A stretch of DNA of 64,000 nt from Mycobacterium seoulense (GTDB lineage Bacteria > Actinomycetota > Actinomycetes > Mycobacteriales > Mycobacteriaceae), in contig NZ_AP022582.1 of assembly GCF_010731595.1 (NCBI RefSeq), forward strand, positions 930,001 to 994,000, written 5' to 3'. The position numbers and the translations under genes were made by a program. A model generated the notes under the pieces. It was not told the DNA's origin. It saw only the letters and a list, made by a program, of their open reading frames with translations, and searched no databases. Of the stretch, positions 56,802 to 64,000 are shown in pieces. How positions within the stretch are numbered: the first letter of the stretch is position 1; every line of letters begins with the position of its first letter.

Positions 56802-57551
56802 GTGGCGCGGGTGAACCGTTTCCCCATGCTCCGATCCGGCATCTGGCGTCGGCATCCGTCGCTGCTGTGGCACTATCCCACCACCTATGTGCGGCACCTG
56901 CGTACGGTGACATCGGCCGCCGCCATACGCGCCGAGTATGAGAAGGCCGCCGCCGACGGACAGTTCGCCGAGCATTGGTTCGATGTCAACATCATCCCGT
57001 GGTGTGCGGCGCTAACTCGGGTGTTCGCCCGCACTGATCCCCTCGATGTATTGGAGGTGGGGTCGTGGGAGGGCCGGTCCACCCTATTCCTCGCCACCTA
57101 CTTCCCGCACGCCCGGCTGACTGCCGTTGACACCTGGGAAGGCAGCCACGAGTCGATCTCGGCCACCACCGATGTGCAGGGGCTTGAGGCGCGGTTCGAC
57201 CACAACCTATCTGCGTGCGCTGCGCGGGTGACGAAGCGGAAAGGGATGTCCTCGACCGTGCTGCCCCAGCTCCTGGCCGAGGGGCGGCGTTACGACCTGA
57301 TCTATGTGGACGGCTCGCACTACGCCCCCGATGTGCTGGTCGACGCCGTCCTCGCTTGGCGGCTCCTGAACCAGGGTGGGGTGATGATCTTCGATGACTT
57401 CCTGTGGCGTTTCTACTCCCGTAAACACGCCAACCCCGACTGGGGGATCAGCCACTTTCTGAAATTCCATGCCCGGGAATACCGAGTGCTCGGGGCCTAC
57501 TATCAGCTGATCCTGCAGAAAACCGTAGCGCACACAGATCAGGTCGCCTAA
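56802..57551 (+). CDS. Class I SAM-dependent methyltransferase (Methyltransf_24 type)
   Basis: 249 residues from a GTG with GGAGGGGG about 5 bases before it. After a basic N-terminus comes WFDVNIIPWCAALTRVF, motif I DVLEVGSWEGRSTLFLATYF (about 82-101), LTAVDTWEGSHES, the LIYVDGSHYAPDVLVDAVLAWRLL block and VMIFDDFLWRFY. This is the Methyltransf_24 / class I pattern with the metal-site type DGSH. It probably methylates a glycan or lipid hydroxyl. A hairpin lies just after the stop. Confidence 0.84.
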   Translation: MARVNRFPMLRSGIWRRHPSLLWHYPTTYVRHLRTVTSAAAIRAEYEKAAADGQFAEHWFDVNIIPWCAALTRVFARTDPLDVLEVGSWEGRSTLFLATYFPHARLTAVDTWEGSHESISATTDVQGLEARFDHNLSACAARVTKRKGMSSTVLPQLLAEGRRYDLIYVDGSHYAPDVLVDAVLAWRLLNQGGVMIFDDFLWRFYSRKHANPDWGISHFLKFHAREYRVLGAYYQLILQKTVAHTDQVA

Positions 57552-57999
57552 AAAACGACGAAACGCGGCCCCTGACCAAACGGTCAAGGGACACTTCGTC
57601 TAGCGGTGTAACTAGAACTTGTCCAGGGTGCAGGCACCCACCGGCAATGATCGGGGCCAGACCGCGACCAGCCGGCCAATTGGACGGAGGCCAAAGCCCG
57701 CAGTTGCCGAATCTGCCACGGTGACAAAAGTTGTTCCCGCCGATATGGAGCATCAGCCGTTGCAGCCGGCCGGTCCTTCCGGTGGCAGCCGACCACCTGC
57801 AGCGCCTGCAACCAGTATGGTTGCCCGGTTCGGCCATAGCCAGGCCGGAGATCCGCCCCGCCCCGTCGGGGCGGCAATCACGATGGTTCTGCACATAGGC
57901 ACTGCCTGGATCTGAAGCCATCGAAGTGCTTACGCGTACCGGCGTCGTGCCGTCTCGGACCGGGCTCACGGTGGCCTATCGCCGGTGTACGGTTAGCTC
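57552..57999. other. Interval with a possible terminator hairpin and no recognised gene
   Basis: About 450 bases between the methyltransferase and the GT2 gene. A short stem-loop lies at 57570-57590. The remaining part has open frames on both strands, including a leftward one of 173 codons (57448-57969), but none resembles a family I know; several Cys/Arg/Gly-rich strings suggest shadow coding or decayed DNA. Confidence 0.4.
57570..57590 (+). terminator. Possible stem-loop terminator
   Basis: CCC-TGACC, loop AAAC, GGTCA-A-GGG: a five-pair stem extended by three G-C pairs across one bulged A, 18 bases after the methyltransferase stop. No U-tract follows, which is common for mycobacterial hairpins. 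Weak support. Confidence 0.3.
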
Positions 58000-58761
58000 G
58001 TGTCTTTGCTGATTACAGTGCCGGTGTTCGGAGGACATGAGTACACCCACGCTCTTGTAGGGGACTTAGTGCGCGAGGGTGCCGACTATCTGATTGTGGA
58101 CAATATGGGCGACTACCCCAGAATCGGAGACGAACGGGTCAGCACGCCCGGCGAGAACCTGGGATGGGCTGGTGGCAGTCAGCTTGGATTCCGAATTGCG
58201 TTCTCGGAGGGCTACTCCCACGCAATGACACTCAATAACGACACCCGCATCTCGAAGGGATTTGTGGCCGCCTTGCTGGACCCGCGCTTACCCGGCGACG
58301 CGGGAATCGTTGGGCCGATGACCGACCTGGGGTTGCCCTGGGCGGTAGCCGATCAGCAGCCAGACGCCGCGAACTACGTTCCCCGGCCACGATATCGGGC
58401 GGTGCCTGCTGTGGAGGGAACGGCGCTCATGCTGTCGCGTAATTGCTGGCAGGCGACCGGCGGCATGGACCTAGAAAACTTCAAGCGTTACGGGTGGGGT
58501 ATCGACCTCGATCTGGCGTTACGTGCCCGCAAGGCTGGATTCGGTGTGTACACAACCGAGATGGCCTATATCAACCACTTTGGACGCAAGACCGCCAACA
58601 TGCACTTCGGCCGTTGGAGGTACGACGTTGGGGGACGCCTGGCGATGGTGCAGGGGCTGCGGAGAATCCATGGCTGGCGCGCGACTCTTGCGATATTAGG
58701 GAGAATGTCGATAGTCCTCCATCGCGAGTGGCCCCAGCAATTCCCCCTTGACCCCGCCTAA
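58000..58761 (+). CDS. GT2 family glycosyltransferase, rhamnosyltransferase-like
   Basis: 253 residues from GTG. It begins LLITVPVFGGHEYTHALVGDL, lacks the long first motif of other GT2 genes here, has LIVDNMGDYP and the ENLGWAGGSQLGFRIA loop with metal site MTLNNDTRISKGF (about residue 78), then VEGTALMLSRNCWQATGGMD and YGWGIDLDLALRARKAGFGVY. The NLGWAGG...LNNDT pattern is typical of WbbL-like rhamnosyl and related transferases. It probably adds a deoxyhexose to the glycan. Stands alone, with unrelated flanks. Confidence 0.86.
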   Translation: MSLLITVPVFGGHEYTHALVGDLVREGADYLIVDNMGDYPRIGDERVSTPGENLGWAGGSQLGFRIAFSEGYSHAMTLNNDTRISKGFVAALLDPRLPGDAGIVGPMTDLGLPWAVADQQPDAANYVPRPRYRAVPAVEGTALMLSRNCWQATGGMDLENFKRYGWGIDLDLALRARKAGFGVYTTEMAYINHFGRKTANMHFGRWRYDVGGRLAMVQGLRRIHGWRATLAILGRMSIVLHREWPQQFPLDPA

Positions 58762-59254
58762 AGCTACCCATATACGATTTTGGAACGATGCGCGCGTGGT
58801 AGCGGCTTGGGATCGTTTGCGGGGCAACCGAATTCTCACGGGGAGTGAGAGTCCACGGGGTGGGCTTTAGTGTGCATAGCTCTACTTTCGACGGCGTTGG
58901 GAAACAGCACGCCTGCGCTTCCCCCGGCAGCCACGAAAGTGGTTGGGGTCCAGTAGGTCAACACCACCTTGATAGTCGACTACAAGTCGACCAGCGAGGG
59001 CATCATCTAAAGAATCGTCCACACCTCCGGCCCAAGGGAGTAATGGTGGGCGGACCATCGCAGCTATATCCAATCGCGCGTGGTTGCCGCAAGGGTGGCG
59101 GTGAAGAGGGGCAGGCCCCACGGTACCGCCCGCAATTTTCATCGTCTATTTGCTCGGCAGAAGTGTTGTGGCGCAGGGCAACGCGCGTACTCGTCCTGCA
59201 TTGTGGAGCCCGGCTGATTATCTGGCGATCGGCTGTCCCGGTGTCGAGCGGGTG
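58762..59254. other. Interval with no recognised gene
   Basis: About 490 bases between the GT2 stop and the GDP-fucose synthase stop (convergent). Frames on both strands are short and without family resemblance. No clear terminator hairpin or insertion-sequence end is visible. Confidence 0.4.
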
Positions 59255-60217
59255 TCATTTTCGTGCGGTACTGGTGTTTGCGCGGTACCATGCCACAGTT
59301 GCTTCAATGCCGTCTCGCAGGGCGATTGCTGGCCGCCATCCTGCCCTCCGTAACACCGAAATGTCCAGCAGTTTGCGCGGCGTGCCGTCTGGTTGGGTTG
59401 GATCCCAGCGTGTTTCGCCGGTATAACCGACCGCTGCGGCGACCATGTCGGCGATTTCGGAGATGCTGTGATCGACGCCTGTCCCCACGTTGACGGGATT
59501 AGGACCGTCGAAGTGTTGCAGAAGGTGCAGGCACGCGCTTGCGAGATCATCGACATGTAGTAGCTCACGACGCGGGGTTCCGGTGCCCCAGTTGGTCACC
59601 ACTTGGACGCCGCTGGCTTTGGCCTCTTCGTATCTGCGGATGAGCGCCGGCAGCAGATGTGAGCCGGATGGGGAGAAGTTGTCACCGGGTCCGTACAGGT
59701 TGGTCGGCATCGCGGAGATCCACGCGAGGCCATGCTGACGCCTGACCGCCTGGACTTGCAGAATGCCCGTAATTTTCGCGATCGCGTACGCCTCGTTGGT
59801 CGGCTCCAGGGCGCCGGTCAGCAGCGCGGTCTCTTTGATCGGCTGCGGGGCGTATTTGGGGTAGATGCACGAGGAGCCGAGAAACAGCAGCTGCGGCACA
59901 AGCGCGGCTAGGGCGGCATCGAACAAGTTGACCTGAATCCGGAGATTTTCGGACAGGAAATCGACCGGATGCGTGCTGTTGGCCATAATGCCGCCGACCC
60001 GAGCCGCGGCGTCGATGATGATATGAGGCCTCGATTCTAAAACGAAGTCAAATGTCGCCGCCCGATCCGTCAGGTCGAGTTCACCGTGGGACCGCACAAG
60101 GAGGTTGGTGAATCCCTCGGCCTGAAACTTGCGTAGCAGGGCGGACCCGACGAGTCCACGGTGCCCGGCGATATAAACCGGAAGTGTGCGGTCGAGGGTG
60201 CCGAACCATCTGCTCAT
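59255..60217 (-). CDS. epiA: GDP-L-fucose synthase EpiA (WcaG type)
   Basis: 320 residues from the ATG at 60217, 7 bases after the gmdA stop. LPVYIAGHRGLVGSALLRKFQ, ELDLTD, the DAAARVGGIMANSTHP block diagnostic of GDP-fucose synthase, FLGSSCIYPKYAPQPI, catalytic YAIAK (YxxxK), and MPTNLYGPGDNFSPSGSHLLPALI. It carries out the 3,5-epimerisation and 4-reduction of GDP-4-keto-6-deoxymannose, giving GDP-fucose. It works with GmdA directly upstream. The same pair lies at Rv1511-Rv1512 in M. tuberculosis. Confidence 0.93.
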   Translation of the reverse strand: MSRWFGTLDRTLPVYIAGHRGLVGSALLRKFQAEGFTNLLVRSHGELDLTDRAATFDFVLESRPHIIIDAAARVGGIMANSTHPVDFLSENLRIQVNLFDAALAALVPQLLFLGSSCIYPKYAPQPIKETALLTGALEPTNEAYAIAKITGILQVQAVRRQHGLAWISAMPTNLYGPGDNFSPSGSHLLPALIRRYEEAKASGVQVVTNWGTGTPRRELLHVDDLASACLHLLQHFDGPNPVNVGTGVDHSISEIADMVAAAVGYTGETRWDPTQPDGTPRKLLDISVLRRAGWRPAIALRDGIEATVAWYRANTSTARK

Positions 60218-60224
60218 GCCTACG

Positions 60225-61247
60225 TCAGCTCCAACTGGGCAGGATAGGCTTGTCAATCCACGGCTTGCCATCGCACGCCAATGCGGCGATGTCCGCGTCG
60301 ACCATGATCCGCGCCAGTTCGGTAGTGTGGACAGCAGCCTTCCATCCGAGCGACTGGGCCGCCTTGGTCGCGTCGCCCACCAGGGAATCCACTTCGGTGG
60401 GTCGTAGGTAGCGGTCGTCGAATTTCACATGCTTCTGCCAATCCAGCCCTGCATGTTCGAATGCGGTTCGGGCGAATTCGCGCACGCTGTAGCCGAGCCC
60501 CGTCGCCAGCACGAAGTCCCCAGGGTCGGAAGCCTGCAGCATCCGCCACATCCCTTCGACATACTCGGGCGCATAGCCCCAGTCCCGGACAGCGTCGAGG
60601 TTGCCCAAGTAGACGTCCGACTGTATGCCGGCTTTGATGCGCGCTACCGCTCGCGTAATCTTCCTGGTCACGAATGTTTCTCCGCGCCTGGGCGACTCGT
60701 GATTGAACAAGATACCGTTGACCGCGAACAAGCCGTACGCTTCTCGGTAGTTCCGCGTCGCCCAGTACGAGTAGAGCTTTGCGGCGCCATAGGGGGATCG
60801 CGGGGCGAACGGCGTTTGCTCGTTTTGCGGTGGTGGTGACGCGCCGAACATTTCCGAAGACGACGCCTGATAGAAGCGGCAATCCACCCGCGAAAGGCGA
60901 ACGGCCTCCAATAGTCGAATCGATCCCATACCTGTCGTGTCGCCGGTATGAACGGGTTCGTCAAAGCTGACGCGGACGTGCGACTGCGCCGCGAGGTTAT
61001 AGATTTCGTCGGGGTCGATGGTGCTGAGCAAGGTAGCCAGACGCGTACCGTCGCTGAGGTCGCCGTAATGCAAGAATAGCCGCGCGTCCGGCTGGTGTGG
61101 ATCGACGTAGAGGTGATCCAGTCGCGAGGTGTTGAACGTCGACGTTCGACGGATGAGCCCGTGGACCTCGTACCCCTTACGCAGCAGCAGTTCGGCGAGA
61201 TACGAGCCGTCCTGTCCCGTGATTCCCGTTATCAGTGCTCGCTTCAC
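60225..61247 (-). CDS. gmdA: GDP-mannose 4,6-dehydratase GmdA
   Basis: 340 residues from the GTG at 61247, the M. tuberculosis GmdA length. [73 protein letters not shown], catalytic [12 protein letters not shown] (YxxxK), and [16 protein letters not shown]. It makes GDP-4-keto-6-deoxymannose from GDP-mannose, the first step to GDP-fucose, and the next gene completes it. It could also feed GDP-rhamnose or methylated deoxyhexoses of the glycan. Confidence 0.95.
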   Translation of the reverse strand: MKRALITGITGQDGSYLAELLLRKGYEVHGLIRRTSTFNTSRLDHLYVDPHQPDARLFLHYGDLSDGTRLATLLSTIDPDEIYNLAAQSHVRVSFDEPVHTGDTTGMGSIRLLEAVRLSRVDCRFYQASSSEMFGASPPPQNEQTPFAPRSPYGAAKLYSYWATRNYREAYGLFAVNGILFNHESPRRGETFVTRKITRAVARIKAGIQSDVYLGNLDAVRDWGYAPEYVEGMWRMLQASDPGDFVLATGLGYSVREFARTAFEHAGLDWQKHVKFDDRYLRPTEVDSLVGDATKAAQSLGWKAAVHTTELARIMVDADIAALACDGKPWIDKPILPSWS

Positions 61248-61657
61248 TGGATTCCCGCTTCTGTCGGTGCATGCTCGTTGCAACTTCTCCGGCATCCCAT
61301 CTTGTGGCCGTCTCATCCTCGCTGTGCTGCAGCCGCGGGTTGTCGCATTCACCATCCGCGCACGTGAGGCGCCGACGCATCTCCGCCGAAATCATATGAC
61401 GGCGACCACATCCAATCTCGCATAATCTCCGTGAAGGCGGCGCTCGAAGCTGCCTATTCAGCACTCCGGAGCAGCTGTTTCCACGATTTGCGGTTCTCGG
61501 CAGCGTCACCGTCTGGGCGACCCTGACGGTGTCCGCCCCAACGAGGATGTCATCGCCATCCAACTGCACGAATCCGCGTCAAAGCGCGCGTAGTCACACC
61601 GTGCTGAGTTACCATCGCGACCTACCGTGCACAAGAACTGAAAGGCCTCAATTCGCT
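61248..61657. other. Divergent intergenic region before gmdA and the sulfotransferase gene
   Basis: About 410 bases. It should hold the leftward gmdA-epiA promoter and the rightward sulfotransferase promoter; a CATAATC box near 61422-61428 could be a -10 element, but I cannot pair it with a convincing -35. No gene recognised. Confidence 0.4.
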
Positions 61658-62692
61658 ATGAGATTCGACCGGCGGGGAAGGCCTATCGAAAGCGTTGTCG
61701 ATTCCCACCACAAGGGTGTCAACCATGCCGCTGTTGATGGGACTGGGACCCGCCCAGTGATTCTGTTTGTCTTGGGGACACAACGGTCCGGAACCTCAGC
61801 AATCACACGCGTTCTCTCGTTGTGCGGTGGCACGCTGCCTCCCGGGATGCTGGGCGCCGACGCCGGCAATCCTCGAGGCAACTGGGAGCCGCGCAAAGTC
61901 ATCGCAATCAACGAATCGATCCTGCACCGTCACGGCAGCGCCTGGTTCGACCCGTCGCTGCGCTTACAGGAAGACGGCGCCTTCAGCGCGGAGGAGAAGG
62001 CCGCCTGCATCGCCGACATCGCGGCGTATCTCAAGAGACTGCCGACCGCACCCCTCCTGGTTGTCAAAGATCCCAGAATAACGACGCTGTCGGATTTGTG
62101 GTTTGAAGCGTCGCGTCTGGCCGGATTTGACAGTGCGGCCGTGATCGCGGTCCGCCACCCGGAAGAGGTCATCTCATCGGTTGCGGTTTCGTGGGGAATC
62201 GCGCCAGAGCTGTCGAGTGCGTTATGGCTGAAATACAACCTCCTGGCCGAGCGGCACACGCGTGGTATGCCACGCGTGTTCGTTGGGTACACCAACCTCC
62301 TCGAGGACTGGCGCAGGGAGATTAAGCGGATTTCCATGGCGTTGCCAATCGATCTCAGTAACCTCGACGAGCACGCCATCGACGAGTTTCTCACGCCCGA
62401 TCTCCGGCGTCAGAGAAATCGCGGGCCGGTGGCAAGCCGTTTCGGTACAGATTGGATCTCAGCAGTTTACGATGCGCAGTGCGTCGCAGCGCGAGACGAG
62501 TGTCCCGACGAGGGGACGCTCGATCGCATTTTCGAGTCCTATCGTTCGAGCGAGCACGATTTCCGGTCTGCGTTCGAGGGTTACCGTAAACTCTCCGGCG
62601 GTGTGCGGTCGCGAATTTTTCGGCCGGCGGTCGTGAAACCGATGATCGAGCTGGTGGCGATGGCTCACCGGCGAAGAGGCACGTGGGCTTAG
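61658..62692 (+). CDS. Sulfotransferase-family protein
   Basis: 344 residues from the ATG at 61658. The 5'-phosphosulfate loop is LFVLGTQRSGTSAITRVL (about 33-50), and the 3'-phosphate element is VIAVRHPEEVISSVAVSWG (about 163-181). GNWEPRKVIAINESIL lies between. This is the PAPS-dependent sulfotransferase fold (Sulfotransfer_3 type) often found in mycobacterial and cyanobacterial glycan clusters. If active it would sulfate a sugar. It is divergent from gmdA. Some family members have been assigned other roles, so the product is uncertain. Confidence 0.82.
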   Translation: MRFDRRGRPIESVVDSHHKGVNHAAVDGTGTRPVILFVLGTQRSGTSAITRVLSLCGGTLPPGMLGADAGNPRGNWEPRKVIAINESILHRHGSAWFDPSLRLQEDGAFSAEEKAACIADIAAYLKRLPTAPLLVVKDPRITTLSDLWFEASRLAGFDSAAVIAVRHPEEVISSVAVSWGIAPELSSALWLKYNLLAERHTRGMPRVFVGYTNLLEDWRREIKRISMALPIDLSNLDEHAIDEFLTPDLRRQRNRGPVASRFGTDWISAVYDAQCVAARDECPDEGTLDRIFESYRSSEHDFRSAFEGYRKLSGGVRSRIFRPAVVKPMIELVAMAHRRRGTWA

Positions 62693-62765
62693 GCAATCTC
62701 GTCGTCGGCCTTGGCCCGCACCATCTTTCGTTGTGCGATTCCTACGGGTGGCCGGAAGTCACCGA

Positions 62766-64000
62766 TCAGTCCACACGCCTCGATCTGGCGAATTTCTCGA
62801 CGAGATCGGCGGTGATGGAAATGCTTTCGGCGGGTTTCGTCATCCGGGCGGCAAGCTCGCGGGCGCGGACGGCGTAATCCGGCGCGAGAATTTCGCGCAG
62901 GTCCGTGATCAGCGTTTCGCGCGTGGTAGTCGAAAACCGCCGAGACGCCCCGACCTTCAATCTTTTGAACTGGGCCCCCCAGATCGGCTGGTCGGGCATC
63001 GTCCAAAGAATCAGCGTGGGGACTCCGGCGCGGAGGCTTGCCGCTGTAGTGCCCGCGCCTCCGTGATGAACCACCGCGCGGCAAGCGGGAAAGGTCGCAG
63101 CGTAGTTAACTGCGCCGACCACCTTGACGTGGTCGTAATGGGGGACATCGCTGAAGTCGGTCCAGCCCGAGCAAATCAATGCCCGTTCCCCCAACTCTGC
63201 GCAGGCCGCGCCGATCATCTTGACGGTGGCGGCCGGGGATTCGACCGCGAAACTGCCAAAGCCGAAGCAAATCGGCGGCGTTCCGGCGGCGATCCACGAC
63301 GCGACCTCGTCATCGGCGTCCGTCGTCAGCTCCATCGTGAGCGGGCCGACGAACGGTCGACGGCCATTCCATTTCGCCCATTCGGCCGCCAACCCCGGGA
63401 AACACACCTCGTCATAGGCCTGGATTTCCAGAGACCCGCGTCTGGCGATCTGTCGCCACGACGTACCTCTCGCCTGCGGAAGGCCCAATTGGCGGCGCTG
63501 CGCATCGTCGAGCTTCTTCGTCAGAAGATGCCAAGACAGCAACCCCATCGCCGTCATCCCGAACTTAACCAGCGGTGCCGGCAGGGTCCCAATGAGCTGT
63601 CCGTTGGGCCGAATCGGGAAGAAGTGCAGCGTGGCGAACGGGATGTCGTAGTACTCCGCGACGTTGAAAGCCGCCTGCTCGAAATTGAGGCCGGTGAGTA
63701 GCAGGTCGGCCCCGTCTGCCAGCGACACCAACGTCGTGTTCATATGCGCCCACATGTCGGCGACTGGGTCCCATAGCCCGTGCCATGCGGTGCGCAATTC
63801 GTCGATTTTCCAAAAATTATGGAAGAGCAGGGTCCAGAACTCGCGGTTGGCATCGAGCCCCTCCTGGAGCCCGTCCACCGTGTCGATCCCGTAGGCCACG
63901 GTCGTGAGGCCGGTCGACGCGACGAACTCAACCAGGTTGGCTGGAACGGCAATGCGTACATCGTGTCCCCTGCGCGCCAGCTCGCGACCGATAGCGACCG
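62766..64000 (-). CDS. GT1 (UGT-like) glycosyltransferase, 5' end beyond the window
   Basis: At least 411 residues; the frame is open to the right edge, where GRELARRGHDVRIAVPANLVEFV is the N-terminal nucleotide-fold start just after the missing initiator region. The C-domain has PPICFGFGSFAVE, LICSGWTDFSDVP and the GT1 donor signature HHGGAGTTAASLRAGVPTL. It is related to M. tuberculosis Rv1524/Rv1526c and to the Gtf/Rtf enzymes of glycopeptidolipids, which transfer 6-deoxytalose or rhamnose. It lies 73 bases from the convergent sulfotransferase gene. Confidence 0.92.
   Translation of the reverse strand, partial: VAIGRELARRGHDVRIAVPANLVEFVASTGLTTVAYGIDTVDGLQEGLDANREFWTLLFHNFWKIDELRTAWHGLWDPVADMWAHMNTTLVSLADGADLLLTGLNFEQAAFNVAEYYDIPFATLHFFPIRPNGQLIGTLPAPLVKFGMTAMGLLSWHLLTKKLDDAQRRQLGLPQARGTSWRQIARRGSLEIQAYDEVCFPGLAAEWAKWNGRRPFVGPLTMELTTDADDEVASWIAAGTPPICFGFGSFAVESPAATVKMIGAACAELGERALICSGWTDFSDVPHYDHVKVVGAVNYAATFPACRAVVHHGGAGTTAASLRAGVPTLILWTMPDQPIWGAQFKRLKVGASRRFSTTTRETLITDLREILAPDYAVRARELAARMTKPAESISITADLVEKFARSRRVD

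Noticed and set aside
57448..57969. 173-codon leftward frame after the methyltransferase at 56802
   Set aside because: Overlaps the end of a real gene, Cys/Arg-rich without a pattern, and no transposase motif found.

Overview
The window is high-GC actinobacterial DNA from a mycobacterium, most likely a slow grower. The left edge is the C-terminus of InhA followed at once by hemH. The gene order then follows the Mycobacterium tuberculosis Rv1484-Rv1497 segment: inhA, hemH, Rv1486c-like, NfeD-like, SPFH protein, small DoxX-like protein, TVP38 protein, mutA, mutB, meaB, lipL. The right edge carries gmdA, epiA and a GT1 glycosyltransferase like those at Rv1511-Rv1526. Between these anchors lies a large variable surface-glycan locus. 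Species and glycolipid class (lipooligosaccharide or glycopeptidolipid) cannot be settled from sequence alone. No lipid-core polyketide synthase or NRPS gene is present here.

Region 1 (1-17.8 kb) is the conserved chromosome. It has two insertions relative to the M. tuberculosis order. One is a CmcI-family (cephalosporin hydroxylase / rhamnosyl O-methyltransferase type) gene convergent with hemH. The other is a two-component module (6.0-9.4 kb) surrounded by three small proline-rich membrane or secreted proteins. Exact 11-bp tandem repeats lie in front of the regulator gene and in front of the secreted protein gene, and look like the regulator's operator. The sensor kinase carries a -1 frameshift in a poly-proline tract. 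mutA-mutB-meaB is the methylmalonyl-CoA mutase operon, without mazEF4 between mutB and meaB.

Region 2 (18-64 kb) is the glycan locus. It holds about a dozen glycosyltransferases, eight or nine methyltransferases, nucleotide-sugar enzymes and a drrABC-type exporter. The nucleotide-sugar enzymes are WecE transaminase, a hexapeptide acyltransferase, a WecC-like dehydrogenase with an SDR, UDP-glucose dehydrogenase with UDP-xylose synthase, and Gmd with GDP-fucose synthase. A Gtr-like set of parts is also present: two polyprenyl-phosphate glycosyltransferases with C-terminal membrane helices (GtrB-like), two intact and one truncated GtrA-like flippase, and four large polytopic GT-C type transferases. 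Together these suggest that lipid-linked sugars are made in the cytoplasm, flipped, and added outside the membrane, next to ordinary cytoplasmic GT2/GT4/GT1 assembly and ABC export.

The locus shows active remodelling. A 2.2-kb tandem duplication (27030-31589) carries two GT-C genes that are identical over long stretches but differ in a few dense non-synonymous patches; the second copy has a one-base frameshift. A pair of HlpA-type glycosyltransferase genes flanks three unrelated genes, and the second copy retains a scar of the UDP-glucose dehydrogenase/UDP-xylose synthase junction. A GtrA remnant still sits in front of a GT2 gene. Several genes (24.4-25.0, 31.7-36.1 and 50.9-52.7 kb) look distinctly lower in GC than their surroundings, consistent with acquisition by transfer.
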